From contig NZ_FOJA01000001.1 of the NCBI RefSeq assembly GCF_900110535.1, positions 2,143,393 to 2,207,392 on the forward strand: a stretch of 64,000 nt of DNA, written 5' to 3'. Positions 51,979-58,610 of this stretch are shown here, piece by piece. The notes under the pieces are model-generated. The model saw nothing but the letters and a program-made list of their open reading frames with translations, did not search any database and was not told the DNA's origin. Both the position numbers and the translations under genes were made by a program. The stretch is from Halobacterium jilantaiense (GTDB lineage: Archaea > Halobacteriota > Halobacteria > Halobacteriales > Halobacteriaceae). Each line of letters starts with the position of its first letter. Position 1 is the stretch's first letter.

Positions 51979-52761
51979 CTAGAACTCAGTGAGAGACCGT
52001 TGCCGGACGGGTTCGAGTCGCTCCTCGACGACGTCGCGGAACTCCTCGTTCAGTTCGTACCCAACGCACCTGCGGCCCGAATCGAGGGCTGCGTACGCGG
52101 TCGTTCCCGAACCCAGGAACGGGTCGAGAACTGTGTCGTCCTCGTCCGTCGAGAGTTCAACGATGCGGTCAACAAGCGCGACTGGGTAGGGGGCTTTGTG
52201 GAGGACGTTCTGCCCGACCGACCCGCGCTTCACTGGCTGCCGCCACAGGTTTCCGAGTCGGTGCCCGGACCCGACCGCGGGGTCTTCTGACCCATTCGAC
52301 CCGCGTCCGTCACGGAATTTGTGGTCCTTCGATTTCGAGAGGAAGACGACGTACTCCTTCTTGTTCACGACGTTTCGCTCGGTCATCCCCGCGATGGCCG
52401 TCGGCTTGTACCACGTGACCATATCCTGCAACACGAACCCGCACTCCTCGGCTCGCTCCGCGATGTGGAACGGGAGCAGTTGGAGGTCACCTCGGTCCAT
52501 GACGGTGTCGACGACGACCCACATCGTCCCGTCTTCGGAGAGCGCGTCATAGCACTCTTGCCAGACTCGCTGCAGCCGCTCGTGGTATCGCTCGTACGAT
52601 TCGTCACTCGTCCCGATCTGGTTCTCGTGGCCGTAATCCTTCAAATCCCAGTAGGGCGGTGACGTGACGACGGATTGGACGGAGCCCTCGTCGACGCTCT
52701 CCATGTCCTCGCTCGAACGCCAGTGTACCTTCAGCCCGTCGTACGCATCGAGGCCGGGCAT
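51979..52761 (-). CDS. Site-specific DNA methyltransferase (beta class)
   Basis: 260 residues. Catalytic motif IV TSPPYW at residues 33-38 comes before the SAM-binding motif I DPFLGSGTT at 213-221, i.e. beta-class order, and the residues between include the target-recognition part. TSPPY is typical of N4-cytosine methyltransferases, though some N6-adenine enzymes have it. It should protect host DNA from the adjacent nuclease. Its ATG overlaps the TGA of the preceding methyltransferase-like gene by one base, so the two proteins are made together. GC content is lower than the genome norm. Confidence 0.88.
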   Translation of the reverse strand: MPGLDAYDGLKVHWRSSEDMESVDEGSVQSVVTSPPYWDLKDYGHENQIGTSDESYERYHERLQRVWQECYDALSEDGTMWVVVDTVMDRGDLQLLPFHIAERAEECGFVLQDMVTWYKPTAIAGMTERNVVNKKEYVVFLSKSKDHKFRDGRGSNGSEDPAVGSGHRLGNLWRQPVKRGSVGQNVLHKAPYPVALVDRIVELSTDEDDTVLDPFLGSGTTAYAALDSGRRCVGYELNEEFRDVVEERLEPVRQRSLTEF

Positions 52762-53486
52762 CAGTCCACCACCTCTCCGCGGAGTGTTGTGATATCGAGT
52801 CCATCCACTTCACGGTCTTCGCCGGCGATGGTCGCTGCGAGGGTGTGGTCTCCGTTCACCAACTGAACCGTCTCTCCCTCACTGGACCCCGCGAGTACAC
52901 ATCGGCGCACAGCCTCTTCGAGAGGGAGTTGGTTCGTCTCATTGACTTCTTGAGTGTCGGTCTGTGTCCGGTCTTCTTCCAGCCAGACGTTGCCGGGGTC
53001 TTTTCCGTCCTCGTTGTATCGACTCACCGCGCTATCGTGATAGGCGCTGTTGCCCGTCTCGCGCTCGCCGCCCCACTCGTGGCCCTGATAGACGTGTGCG
53101 GTCCGAATGCGGTCTTTGTGGAACTGGTACTCGCGTTTGTCCTTCACGAGAAAGAGAATCTCGTCGTAGGCGCTCTCCATGTCGGCTCCGCGGTCGTCCC
53201 ACGTGTGGAGTGTGATCGTGTTCTTCAGAACGAGATTCGACTCCTCGCGGGCAGCGTCGGCTGCGGCCATCGAAACGGGCCACATCTGCCCGTCGCGGTA
53301 ATCGTTGGGTGCCACAACCCAGAGGGTCTCGGTGGCGTCCATCCGGTCGTACAGCGACGCCCACAGCCCACTCGTTTCGTCCAGCACTCCGTCTAGTGAC
53401 GACGCAGCGGAGACGATACTCGTGAGATCGACGAGGAACATTCGATTGCTTCTATCGTCCGGGTCTGGGGGACTTGAGTGCTTCAT
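52761..53486 (-). CDS. Methyltransferase-like paralogue lacking catalytic motifs
   Basis: 241 residues. Although it has neither (S/D)PPY nor F-x-G-x-G, its second half parallels the next gene's product: SAYDEILFLVKDKREYQFHKD against KKEYVVFLSKSKDHKFRD, GKDPGNVW against GHRLGNLW, and LPLEEAVRRCVLAGSSEGETVQLV against the region before DPFLGSG. Motif I is replaced by LVNGDHT and motif IV by LVDLTS. I infer a catalytically dead methyltransferase fold acting as a recognition or regulatory subunit. The TGA overlaps the ATG of the active enzyme. A palindromic operator overlaps its promoter. Confidence 0.65.
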   Translation of the reverse strand: MKHSSPPDPDDRSNRMFLVDLTSIVSAASSLDGVLDETSGLWASLYDRMDATETLWVVAPNDYRDGQMWPVSMAAADAAREESNLVLKNTITLHTWDDRGADMESAYDEILFLVKDKREYQFHKDRIRTAHVYQGHEWGGERETGNSAYHDSAVSRYNEDGKDPGNVWLEEDRTQTDTQEVNETNQLPLEEAVRRCVLAGSSEGETVQLVNGDHTLAATIAGEDREVDGLDITTLRGEVVD

Positions 53487-53504
53487 TCTTTCTCCCGATT
53501 TAGG

Positions 53505-53518
53505 TAGGTGCTCACCTA
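53505..53518. promoter_or_regulatory. Palindromic operator between methyltransferase operon and HTH gene
   Basis: TAGGTG-CT-CACCTA, a perfect inverted repeat extended by one pair on each side (7 bp arms, 53504-53519). It is 19-32 nt before the ATG of the methyltransferase-like gene and so overlaps its core promoter, but lies upstream of the TATA-like AATACA of the HTH gene at 53571. Same consensus as 51918-51931. Confidence 0.65.
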
Positions 53519-53570
53519 CGCATGGGTGTGTGAGAATACACTTTTCCACGGGCGCAGACGAAACCCCCTC

Positions 53571-53810
53571 ATGGGCCTGACGCTGACGGACGCAAAGCGA
53601 GACGTTCTCTCTCTCCTCCACGAGAAACCACGCCACGGCTACATGCTCGCCAAAGAGCTAGGGGTCCAAGGCAGTACGATCTACGAGCACCTGGAGCAGT
53701 TAGACGACGCAGGCTACGTCGCGGGGAGGGAGGAGGGGCGGCGCGAAGTATACGAACTCACACAGAAGGGAGTGCTCACAGTCGAGGCCGCTCAGCTCGA
53801 CGAGTCGTGA
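53571..53810 (+). CDS. Small winged-helix regulator (PadR-like), probable restriction-modification controller
   Basis: 79 residues: LTLTDAKRDVLSLLHEKPRHGYMLAKELG, the recognition helix QGSTIYEHLEQLDDAGYV and a wing REVYELTQKG. It is a minimal PadR-like winged helix without a C-terminal dimer arm. Divergent from the methyltransferase operon with a palindrome in the 84-nt gap, the typical layout of a controller gene. Binding to that palindrome is inference. Confidence 0.8.
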   Translation: MGLTLTDAKRDVLSLLHEKPRHGYMLAKELGVQGSTIYEHLEQLDDAGYVAGREEGRREVYELTQKGVLTVEAAQLDES

Positions 53811-53940
53811 CGCTCTCGGCCGACCGACGACGGCCGGCGTTCTGGGGTCGCTCGGCCGTTCCCTGTCGGTCAGGCGGGCGGAGAATCGAGCGAGAGCAGT
53901 AGACAGTCGAGGCTTCCGCGGTCCGTCACCCCGTGTCGGG

Positions 53941-54342
53941 TTACGTGTCGGCGTCGGGCAGGCAGACGCTGAGCGTGCCGCCGGTCTCCAGTTGGACGGT
54001 GTGGCCCTCGACCGTGAACGTGACCGTGACGTCGGCTCCGTCGACGGGGCCCCGCGTGAGAATCGCGTCGAGGGCGTCGGTGTCGATGGTGGTGTGCAGG
54101 GGCTCGATGGCCGTCGGGTCGGTGTTGGTGACGACCGCGACCGCGCTCGCGACGGCGAGACTCGGGTCGGTGTCGGTGCTGTCGAAGGTGGCGTAGAAGA
54201 CCGCTTTCTCGCCGTCGTACTCGAAGTAGTCGAACGAGCAAACACTCCGGTCGAGGTTGTGGCCGCCCGGCGTCGGTGCGCCCGGGACCGACTGGTCGCT
54301 GGGGGTCGAGTTGGTGGCTGGAAGGGTGCCTTGGTCTGACAT
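53941..54342 (-). CDS. HalOD1 output-domain protein
   Basis: 133 residues. A disordered Ser/Thr/Pro-rich N-terminus (1-30), then the HalOD1 fold: SLAVASAVAVVTNTDPTAIEPL, TIDTDALDAIL and ADVTVTFTVEGHTVQL ending in a beta hairpin. HalOD1 domains are haloarchaeal output modules usually attached to receiver or PAS domains or, as here, alone. An AGTAC...GTACT repeat (54387-54402) lies upstream. Confidence 0.82.
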   Translation of the reverse strand: MSDQGTLPATNSTPSDQSVPGAPTPGGHNLDRSVCSFDYFEYDGEKAVFYATFDSTDTDPSLAVASAVAVVTNTDPTAIEPLHTTIDTDALDAILTRGPVDGADVTVTFTVEGHTVQLETGGTLSVCLPDADT

Positions 54343-54417
54343 CGAGCGTACGTAGCCGCTCGGCGCGGGTCACTCTGGCTGTTTCGAGTACAAGGGGGTA
54401 CTTATCGGGGCCCCGTT

Positions 54418-55062
54418 TCAGCGGTGCTGGGCACCGAGCGCCCGCTCGACGAGCCGACGGGTCGCTCGCTGGAGGCGGGCACCGAGTGCTTGCTGGGTGA
54501 TGTCGAGGCCGTCGGCGAGTTCTGCGAGCGTCGCCTGGCGCGGGGAGTCGAAGTAGCCGCGGTCGTAGGCGAGCGCGAGCGCCTCCTGCTGGGCGTCTGT
54601 GAGTACGTCGTTCGCGTCGACGGCCTGGAGCGTGTGGAGTTCGGTCAGTTCGATGGGGATGCTGCGGTCGCGGCAGTGGGCCTGAAAGCGCGCGATGGCT
54701 TCCCGGGTGTCGCCGCGGACTTCGAAGGTCCATCCGTCGGCGGTGCCGACGGCGGACAACAGCGTGACGGCGTCGGCCGCGAGCACGTCCAGGATGCCGG
54801 CGTGGTCGGGCACCCACTCGCAGCGCAGGAGGTGGTCGCCGTCGACGCGGTCGACTTCGCGGACGTCGCGCACGCCGGGGTGGTCACCGAACTGGTCGCG
54901 GACGCGCGGTCGGTTGGTGTCCCGCACCCAGAAGTACGGCACCACGCGGCCCGTGCCGGGGACGACGCGGTCGAGGTAGACGGTCGCGTCCGGGAGCCCG
55001 ACGAACACTGTGCCGAGGGGGAAGGCGTCGGTGGGGAGCCGGAACTCGGCTATCGAGACCAT
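54418..55062 (-). CDS. Bat-like HTH_10 transcriptional regulator
   Basis: 214 residues. An N-terminal bacterio-opsin-activator-like domain (SIAEFRLPTDAFPLGTVF to about residue 155) and a C-terminal HTH_10 domain: LTDAQQEALALAYDRGYFDSPR, LAELADGLDITQQALGARLQRATRRLVE. This is the haloarchaeal Bat family, which senses signals and controls genes such as those for opsins and other stress or metabolic functions. It lacks the PAS/GAF parts of Bat itself. Confidence 0.88.
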   Translation of the reverse strand: MVSIAEFRLPTDAFPLGTVFVGLPDATVYLDRVVPGTGRVVPYFWVRDTNRPRVRDQFGDHPGVRDVREVDRVDGDHLLRCEWVPDHAGILDVLAADAVTLLSAVGTADGWTFEVRGDTREAIARFQAHCRDRSIPIELTELHTLQAVDANDVLTDAQQEALALAYDRGYFDSPRQATLAELADGLDITQQALGARLQRATRRLVERALGAQHR

Positions 55063-55394
55063 CCGCTGTGTCTCCCGGTGGTCCGGGGGTCGTCGGGTGT
55101 GTTCAGCGACACGGCGCGGAGGGTGTAGCGGCGTCCGTTCGACGGCTCGTCGGCCGGTCGACTGGGGTGGAGGGAGGCAGTGGCGACTGGCGGGGCTCTG
55201 TCGCTCATACGCTCTCTTCGGCAGCGGCCGGGAAACGGCACCCCCCTGATAGGTAAAGCAGTGTATCACTCCGTGGATAGCACTTCTCCCGATTAGGCGG
55301 TGCTGCGTCGTCGCCGGGCACGCCACTGACGAGCGACTGTGGGCATGGTAAGCCATGCCGAATGAAGTTGGTCGTCTGTGTGCTAAAGTACCGC
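55063..55394. other. 332-nt divergent intergenic region
   Basis: Between a Bat-like gene and a DUF7344-like gene. No gene recognised. It contains AT-richer DNA around 55240-55310 and the inverted repeat at 55342-55359. Confidence 0.5.
55342..55359. promoter_or_regulatory. Inverted repeat, site 1 of the Bat-cluster motif
   Basis: GGCATGG-TAAG-CCATGCC, perfect 7-bp arms, 36 nt before the ATG of the DUF7344-like gene. Related copies are at 56414-56431 and 56441-56457. Confidence 0.65.
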
Positions 55395-55694
55395 ATGGAC
55401 GACACCCTGTTCACGGCGCTCGCGGACGAGAACCGGCGACGCCTCCTCACGTTGCTGGCGACTGCGAGCGACGGCGACCCGCCAGTCCGAGTCCCGGAAG
55501 ACCTGCTCGTCAGCACACCGACCTCGCCGGAGACGGCGGTTCGCCTCCACCACGTCCACCTCCCGAAACTCGCCGCGATGGGCTACGTCGAGTGGGACCC
55601 CGACTCCGGCACCGTCCGGCGCGGCCCGGCGTTCGAAGACCTCCTGCCGCTGCTCACGGTAATTCACGAGCACGAGACGGCTGCCGGCGACTGA
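55395..55694 (+). CDS. Small winged-helix regulator, DUF7344-like
   Basis: 99 residues: TLFTALADENRRRLLTLLA, then VHLPKLAAMGYVEWDPDSGTVRRGPAFEDLLPLL. This is an ArsR-like winged helix of the type I recall as DUF7344, frequent next to Bat-like regulators in haloarchaea. A start at 55362 would add eleven residues of poor quality. It probably binds DNA; no effector site is visible. Confidence 0.82.
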   Translation: MDDTLFTALADENRRRLLTLLATASDGDPPVRVPEDLLVSTPTSPETAVRLHHVHLPKLAAMGYVEWDPDSGTVRRGPAFEDLLPLLTVIHEHETAAGD

Positions 55695-55704
55695 CCGGCC
55701 GGCG

Positions 55705-56373
55705 TCAGTCGATTTGTGCACCGTCGGCCGCTGCGACGGCGAGCGTGTTCCCGACGAGCGCGATAGTGGCGCGGCGCAGGCGCTCGGTGACGGCCTGGTC
55801 GGAGACGCCGAACTCGTCGGCGAGCTTCTGGGTCGACACCTCGCGGGGGATGGCGTAGTAGCCCTGTTCGACGGCGTACATGAGCGTGTCGCGCTGGACC
55901 TCGGTCAGCCCGAACCAGGGCGCGTCGCTGGGCTTCGTGGGGTTGTAGATGCGGTTGACGGTGAGCGTGACGTGGGCGTTCTCGCAGTACTGCTTGAACG
56001 TCGAGAGCGCGTCGTGGTCGGGGAAGCGGAGCTCGAACTCCCAGTTGCTCGCGTGGCCGGTGGCCGTCAGGAGGTGCGCGTCGGTCTCAAGGAACCCCTC
56101 GAAGACGAGGTCGCGCTCGTGCCGCCAGTTCAGCGAGTAGTAGACGTCGCCGCCGTGGGTGCTGACTCGCTGCAGGTTGTCGACAGACGGGTGGTCGCGG
56201 ACGCTCTCCTCGAAGGTCTCGCTGGTGCCCGCGCGCAGCGAGAAGAACGGGACCGCGGTCTCCCCGAGCGGGACCATCTCCTCCAGTTCGATGGTGGTGT
56301 CGCCCTCGATGTCGAGGATCCGCCCGAGTTCGAACTCGCTGGCGGGGATGGAGAGCTCCGCGATGACGCTCAT
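55705..56373 (-). CDS. Bat-like HTH_10 transcriptional regulator
   Basis: 222 residues, same architecture as the gene at 54418: SVIAELSIPASEFELGRIL at the start, a BAT domain to about residue 155, and a C-terminal HTH_10 (LTEVQRDTLMYAVEQGYYAIPREVS, LADEFGVSDQAVTERLRRA). Its TATA-like box is 28 nt before the ATG, with inverted-repeat site 2 directly upstream, suggesting activation, perhaps by itself or its relative. Confidence 0.9.
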   Translation of the reverse strand: MSVIAELSIPASEFELGRILDIEGDTTIELEEMVPLGETAVPFFSLRAGTSETFEESVRDHPSVDNLQRVSTHGGDVYYSLNWRHERDLVFEGFLETDAHLLTATGHASNWEFELRFPDHDALSTFKQYCENAHVTLTVNRIYNPTKPSDAPWFGLTEVQRDTLMYAVEQGYYAIPREVSTQKLADEFGVSDQAVTERLRRATIALVGNTLAVAAADGAQID

Positions 56374-56400
56374 TGTGTGTGCTAATAGCTGGCCGAGACG

Positions 56401-56408
56401 GTTAAATA
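56401..56408 (-). promoter_or_regulatory. TATA-like box of the second Bat-like gene
   Basis: TATTTAAC on the minus strand, 28-35 nt before the ATG at 56373; leaderless message expected. Confidence 0.6.
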
Positions 56409-56413
56409 CGGCC

Positions 56414-56431
56414 GGCTTGGTACGCCATGCG
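56414..56431. promoter_or_regulatory. Inverted repeat, site 2 of the Bat-cluster motif
   Basis: GGCTTGG-TACG-CCATGCG, about 6 nt upstream of the TATA-like box of the minus-strand Bat-like gene. Confidence 0.55.
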
Positions 56432-56440
56432 GCCAGAATT

Positions 56441-56457
56441 GGCTTGGTATGCCAAGG
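56441..56457. promoter_or_regulatory. Inverted repeat, site 3 of the Bat-cluster motif
   Basis: GGCTTGG-TATG-CCAAGG, about 8 nt upstream of an ACACTATT element for the + strand gene. The mirror-image placement of sites 2 and 3 suggests one regulator serving both directions. Confidence 0.6.
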
Positions 56458-56490
56458 TTATCGGTACACTATTCGGTTTGGCACGTCTCG

Positions 56491-56775
56491 GTGCGCGTGG
56501 ACGCGTCGCCCGATGCGGAGTTACACGTCGCCTGCGGCCGCCTCGTGGCAGTCGAACTCTCGCCGAATGGAACGCACGTCCGGCTCACTATGACTCGCGA
56601 CTCTCAGTCCGACGCCGATGTCTCGACACCCGCAGCGTTCAACGCCGCTCTCGCGGACCTGCTCGTCCGGGCGTACGCCCAGGGCATCGACGTGCAGGGC
56701 GCGTGGGCGTGCCGGAGTGGCGACGACAGCCCCGACTGGGAGGCCGCCGTCGTGGAACTCGACGACGGCAACTGA
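56491..56775 (+). CDS. Small acidic protein in the Bat-like cluster
   Basis: 94 residues from a GTG that is about 25 nt downstream of an ACACTATT promoter element; a GTG two codons later fits equally well. A longer frame begins at an ATG at 56449, but that ATG lies inside the inverted repeat and upstream of the promoter, so I reject it. The protein (AELHVACGRLVAVELSPNGTHV ... AAFNAALADLLVRAYAQGIDVQGAW ... DWEAAVVELDD) looks like a small alpha/beta domain. Family not recognised. Confidence 0.65.
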   Translation: MRVDASPDAELHVACGRLVAVELSPNGTHVRLTMTRDSQSDADVSTPAAFNAALADLLVRAYAQGIDVQGAWACRSGDDSPDWEAAVVELDDGN

Positions 56776-56805
56776 CCGCCGCGACCCCGGCCGCGTTTCC
56801 ACAGT

Positions 56806-56813
56806 TTCATATT
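56806..56813 (+). promoter_or_regulatory. TATA-like box of the P-loop kinase gene
   Basis: TTCATATT, 30-37 nt before the GTG start at 56843. Confidence 0.5.
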
Positions 56814-56842
56814 GCAGGCACGTCGTCTACCAGTCGATTACC

Positions 56843-57379
56843 GTGAGCGGGGAGTCCATCTCGGAGGCCGGGGGCGCGAGAAGCACCGAACCGCGACTCG
56901 TCGTCGTCTGTGGGCTGCCGGGTGCCGGCAAGACCACCGTCGCCGAGCACGCCGTCGACACGCTGGACGCCGAGTTGCTCCGCACCGATGTGGTCCGGAA
57001 AGAGCTGTTCCCGGACCCCGAGTACACGCCGGCGGAGATGCGCGCCGTCTACGACGAACTCCTCGACCGCGCGGCCGCCGCGCTGCGCGCCGGCGAACCG
57101 GTCGTCGTCGACGGGACGTTCAAGGAGCGCGACCTCCGCGGGGCCGCCCGCCGCACCGCCGAGCGCGTCGGCGTCCCGCTCACACTCGTCAAAGTCGAGT
57201 GCGAGGAGGACGTGGTTCAGGACCGCATCCGCGCGCGCTCCGGCGACGAGAGCGACGCGGACTTCGCCATCCACCAGCGGTTCCGCGAGCAGTTCGAGGC
57301 CATCGCCGGCGAGCACGCGCTCGTCGACAACTCCGGCACGCTCGACGAGACGCTCGGTCAGGTCAACGAACTCTTCTGA
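56843..57379 (+). CDS. P-loop (AAA_33-type) small kinase
   Basis: 178 residues from a GTG. Walker A GLPGAGKTT near residue 25, TDVVRKELF, VVDGTFKERDLRGAARRTAERVGVPLTLVKVECEEDVVQDRIRAR (parts) match the AAA_33/zeta-toxin-related kinases that phosphorylate small molecules or nucleic-acid ends. No second domain. Substrate unknown; the next gene on this strand is the Nudix hydrolase. Confidence 0.85.
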   Translation: MSGESISEAGGARSTEPRLVVVCGLPGAGKTTVAEHAVDTLDAELLRTDVVRKELFPDPEYTPAEMRAVYDELLDRAAAALRAGEPVVVDGTFKERDLRGAARRTAERVGVPLTLVKVECEEDVVQDRIRARSGDESDADFAIHQRFREQFEAIAGEHALVDNSGTLDETLGQVNELF

Positions 57380-57454
57380 CTGTCCGCGACGGGCGTCCCC
57401 CGGACGCAGACTCCCTGGGCCTGTGCGGCGAGTGCCACGCAGTCTGCCAGCGCG

Positions 57455-57634
57455 CTACTCGCGCGACCCCAGCCAGTACACGACGGCAGTCACAGTGATG
57501 CCAGCGGCGAGCCCCAGTGACACTGCGCCGCGCGGCGACGCGTCGGAGAACACGTAGTACACGCCCGTCGCGACGATGCTGTACGAGAGGAACTGGAGGG
57601 CAACAGATGCCGTGGTTCGCCGGGAAGCGTTCAT
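57455..57634 (-). CDS. 59-residue membrane protein
   Basis: 59 residues starting MNASRRTTASVALQFLSYSIV: a basic N-terminus, two hydrophobic segments (9-28 and 36-54) and a terminal GSRE. No family recognised. Codon use fits the genome. Confidence 0.6.
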   Translation of the reverse strand: MNASRRTTASVALQFLSYSIVATGVYYVFSDASPRGAVSLGLAAGITVTAVVYWLGSRE

Positions 57635-57811
57635 CGGCTGGTCGAGACAGGGTGCCACCGCGGCAAAAGCGTTCACCCTGTGTTCCGAGCGCGCCCCACG
57701 CACCGACCGTCACAGCACTATTCCGGGCCACGGCTCCGTCGACACCGCTGTCGGACCGGGCTCGGTGGCCGCCGCGGTAGCCTTTTCTCGGGACGACGCC
57801 AAGCCCCGGGT

Positions 57812-58357
57812 GTGACCGACGAGACGGACCCGCTCGCGTGGGAGACGACGAGCCGCGAAGTCGCGTACACGTGCCCCGGCTTCGACATCGTCCGGGAGGA
57901 CGTCCGCCTGCCGAACGGCACGGAGACCGACTACGACTACCTCCGCGACGGCCCCGCGGTCGTCGTACTGGGGTTCACGCCCGACGACGACGTGGTGCTC
58001 GTCGAGGAGTGGCGGCAGGCCGTCGACCGCGTGAACCGCGCGCTCCCCGCCGGCAGCGTCGAACCCGGCGAGGACCTCGCCGTGGCGGCCCGCCGCGAGT
58101 TCGGCGAGGAGACGGGATACGAGCCGGACACCCTCGAACAGTACGCGACCTACGAGCCCGCCAACGGCATCAGCGACGCCGTCCACCACTACTTCGTCGC
58201 CGAGGGCTGCACGCCGACCGGCAGCCAGTCGCTGGACGACGACGAGTCCATCCGGGTCGCCACCCAGTCTTACGACGACCTCGTGGCCGCGGTGCGGGAC
58301 GGCGAGATTCGGGACGGGCGCACCGCGCTCGGCGTCCTCCAGCACGAACTCGCGTAG
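57812..58357 (+). CDS. Nudix hydrolase (ADP-ribose pyrophosphatase-like)
   Basis: 181 residues from GTG. Complete Nudix box G-x5-E-x7-REFGEETGY in AGSVEPGEDLAVAARREFGEETGY (about residues 84-106), preceded by DDDVVLVEEWRQAVDR as in ADP-ribose pyrophosphatases. It hydrolyses a nucleoside diphosphate linked to another group; the exact substrate is open. The next small gene starts 30 nt later on the same strand. Confidence 0.9.
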   Translation: MTDETDPLAWETTSREVAYTCPGFDIVREDVRLPNGTETDYDYLRDGPAVVVLGFTPDDDVVLVEEWRQAVDRVNRALPAGSVEPGEDLAVAARREFGEETGYEPDTLEQYATYEPANGISDAVHHYFVAEGCTPTGSQSLDDDESIRVATQSYDDLVAAVRDGEIRDGRTALGVLQHELA

Positions 58358-58387
58358 CTTTATCTCGCTGCCCGACGCGCACCCGGT

Positions 58388-58558
58388 ATGGGCGTCATCG
58401 TCTACGAGGACCCGCAGGGCGGCGTCACCGAGTGGCCGACCGACGACGAGCGACTGCGCTACGACGAGTCGACGGGCCACTGGCTCGTGAAGACCGGCGA
58501 CGGCACCGTCCGCCGGATTCCCCGAGAGCGCGTCTTCTACGTGGAACAGGACTCCTGA
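58388..58558 (+). CDS. 56-residue acidic protein upstream of tgtA
   Basis: [20 protein letters not shown] at the start, then [20 protein letters not shown] and a terminal FYVEQDS. It looks like a small all-beta domain. No family recognised. It sits in a row of genes on one strand (Nudix, this, tgtA, arcS), with 52 nt to tgtA. Confidence 0.65.
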   Translation: MGVIVYEDPQGGVTEWPTDDERLRYDESTGHWLVKTGDGTVRRIPRERVFYVEQDS

Positions 58559-58610
58559 CGGCCGCCACCGAAGGCAAGCCTCAAGCGCGCGAGGTGGCTA
58601 CTCCGGTGCA

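Noticed and set aside
50541-53900. Integrated element bounded by direct repeats of the tRNA-Pro 3' end
   Set aside because: The island position is suggestive, but no second copy of the tRNA T-arm/acceptor end was found downstream and no integrase gene is present.
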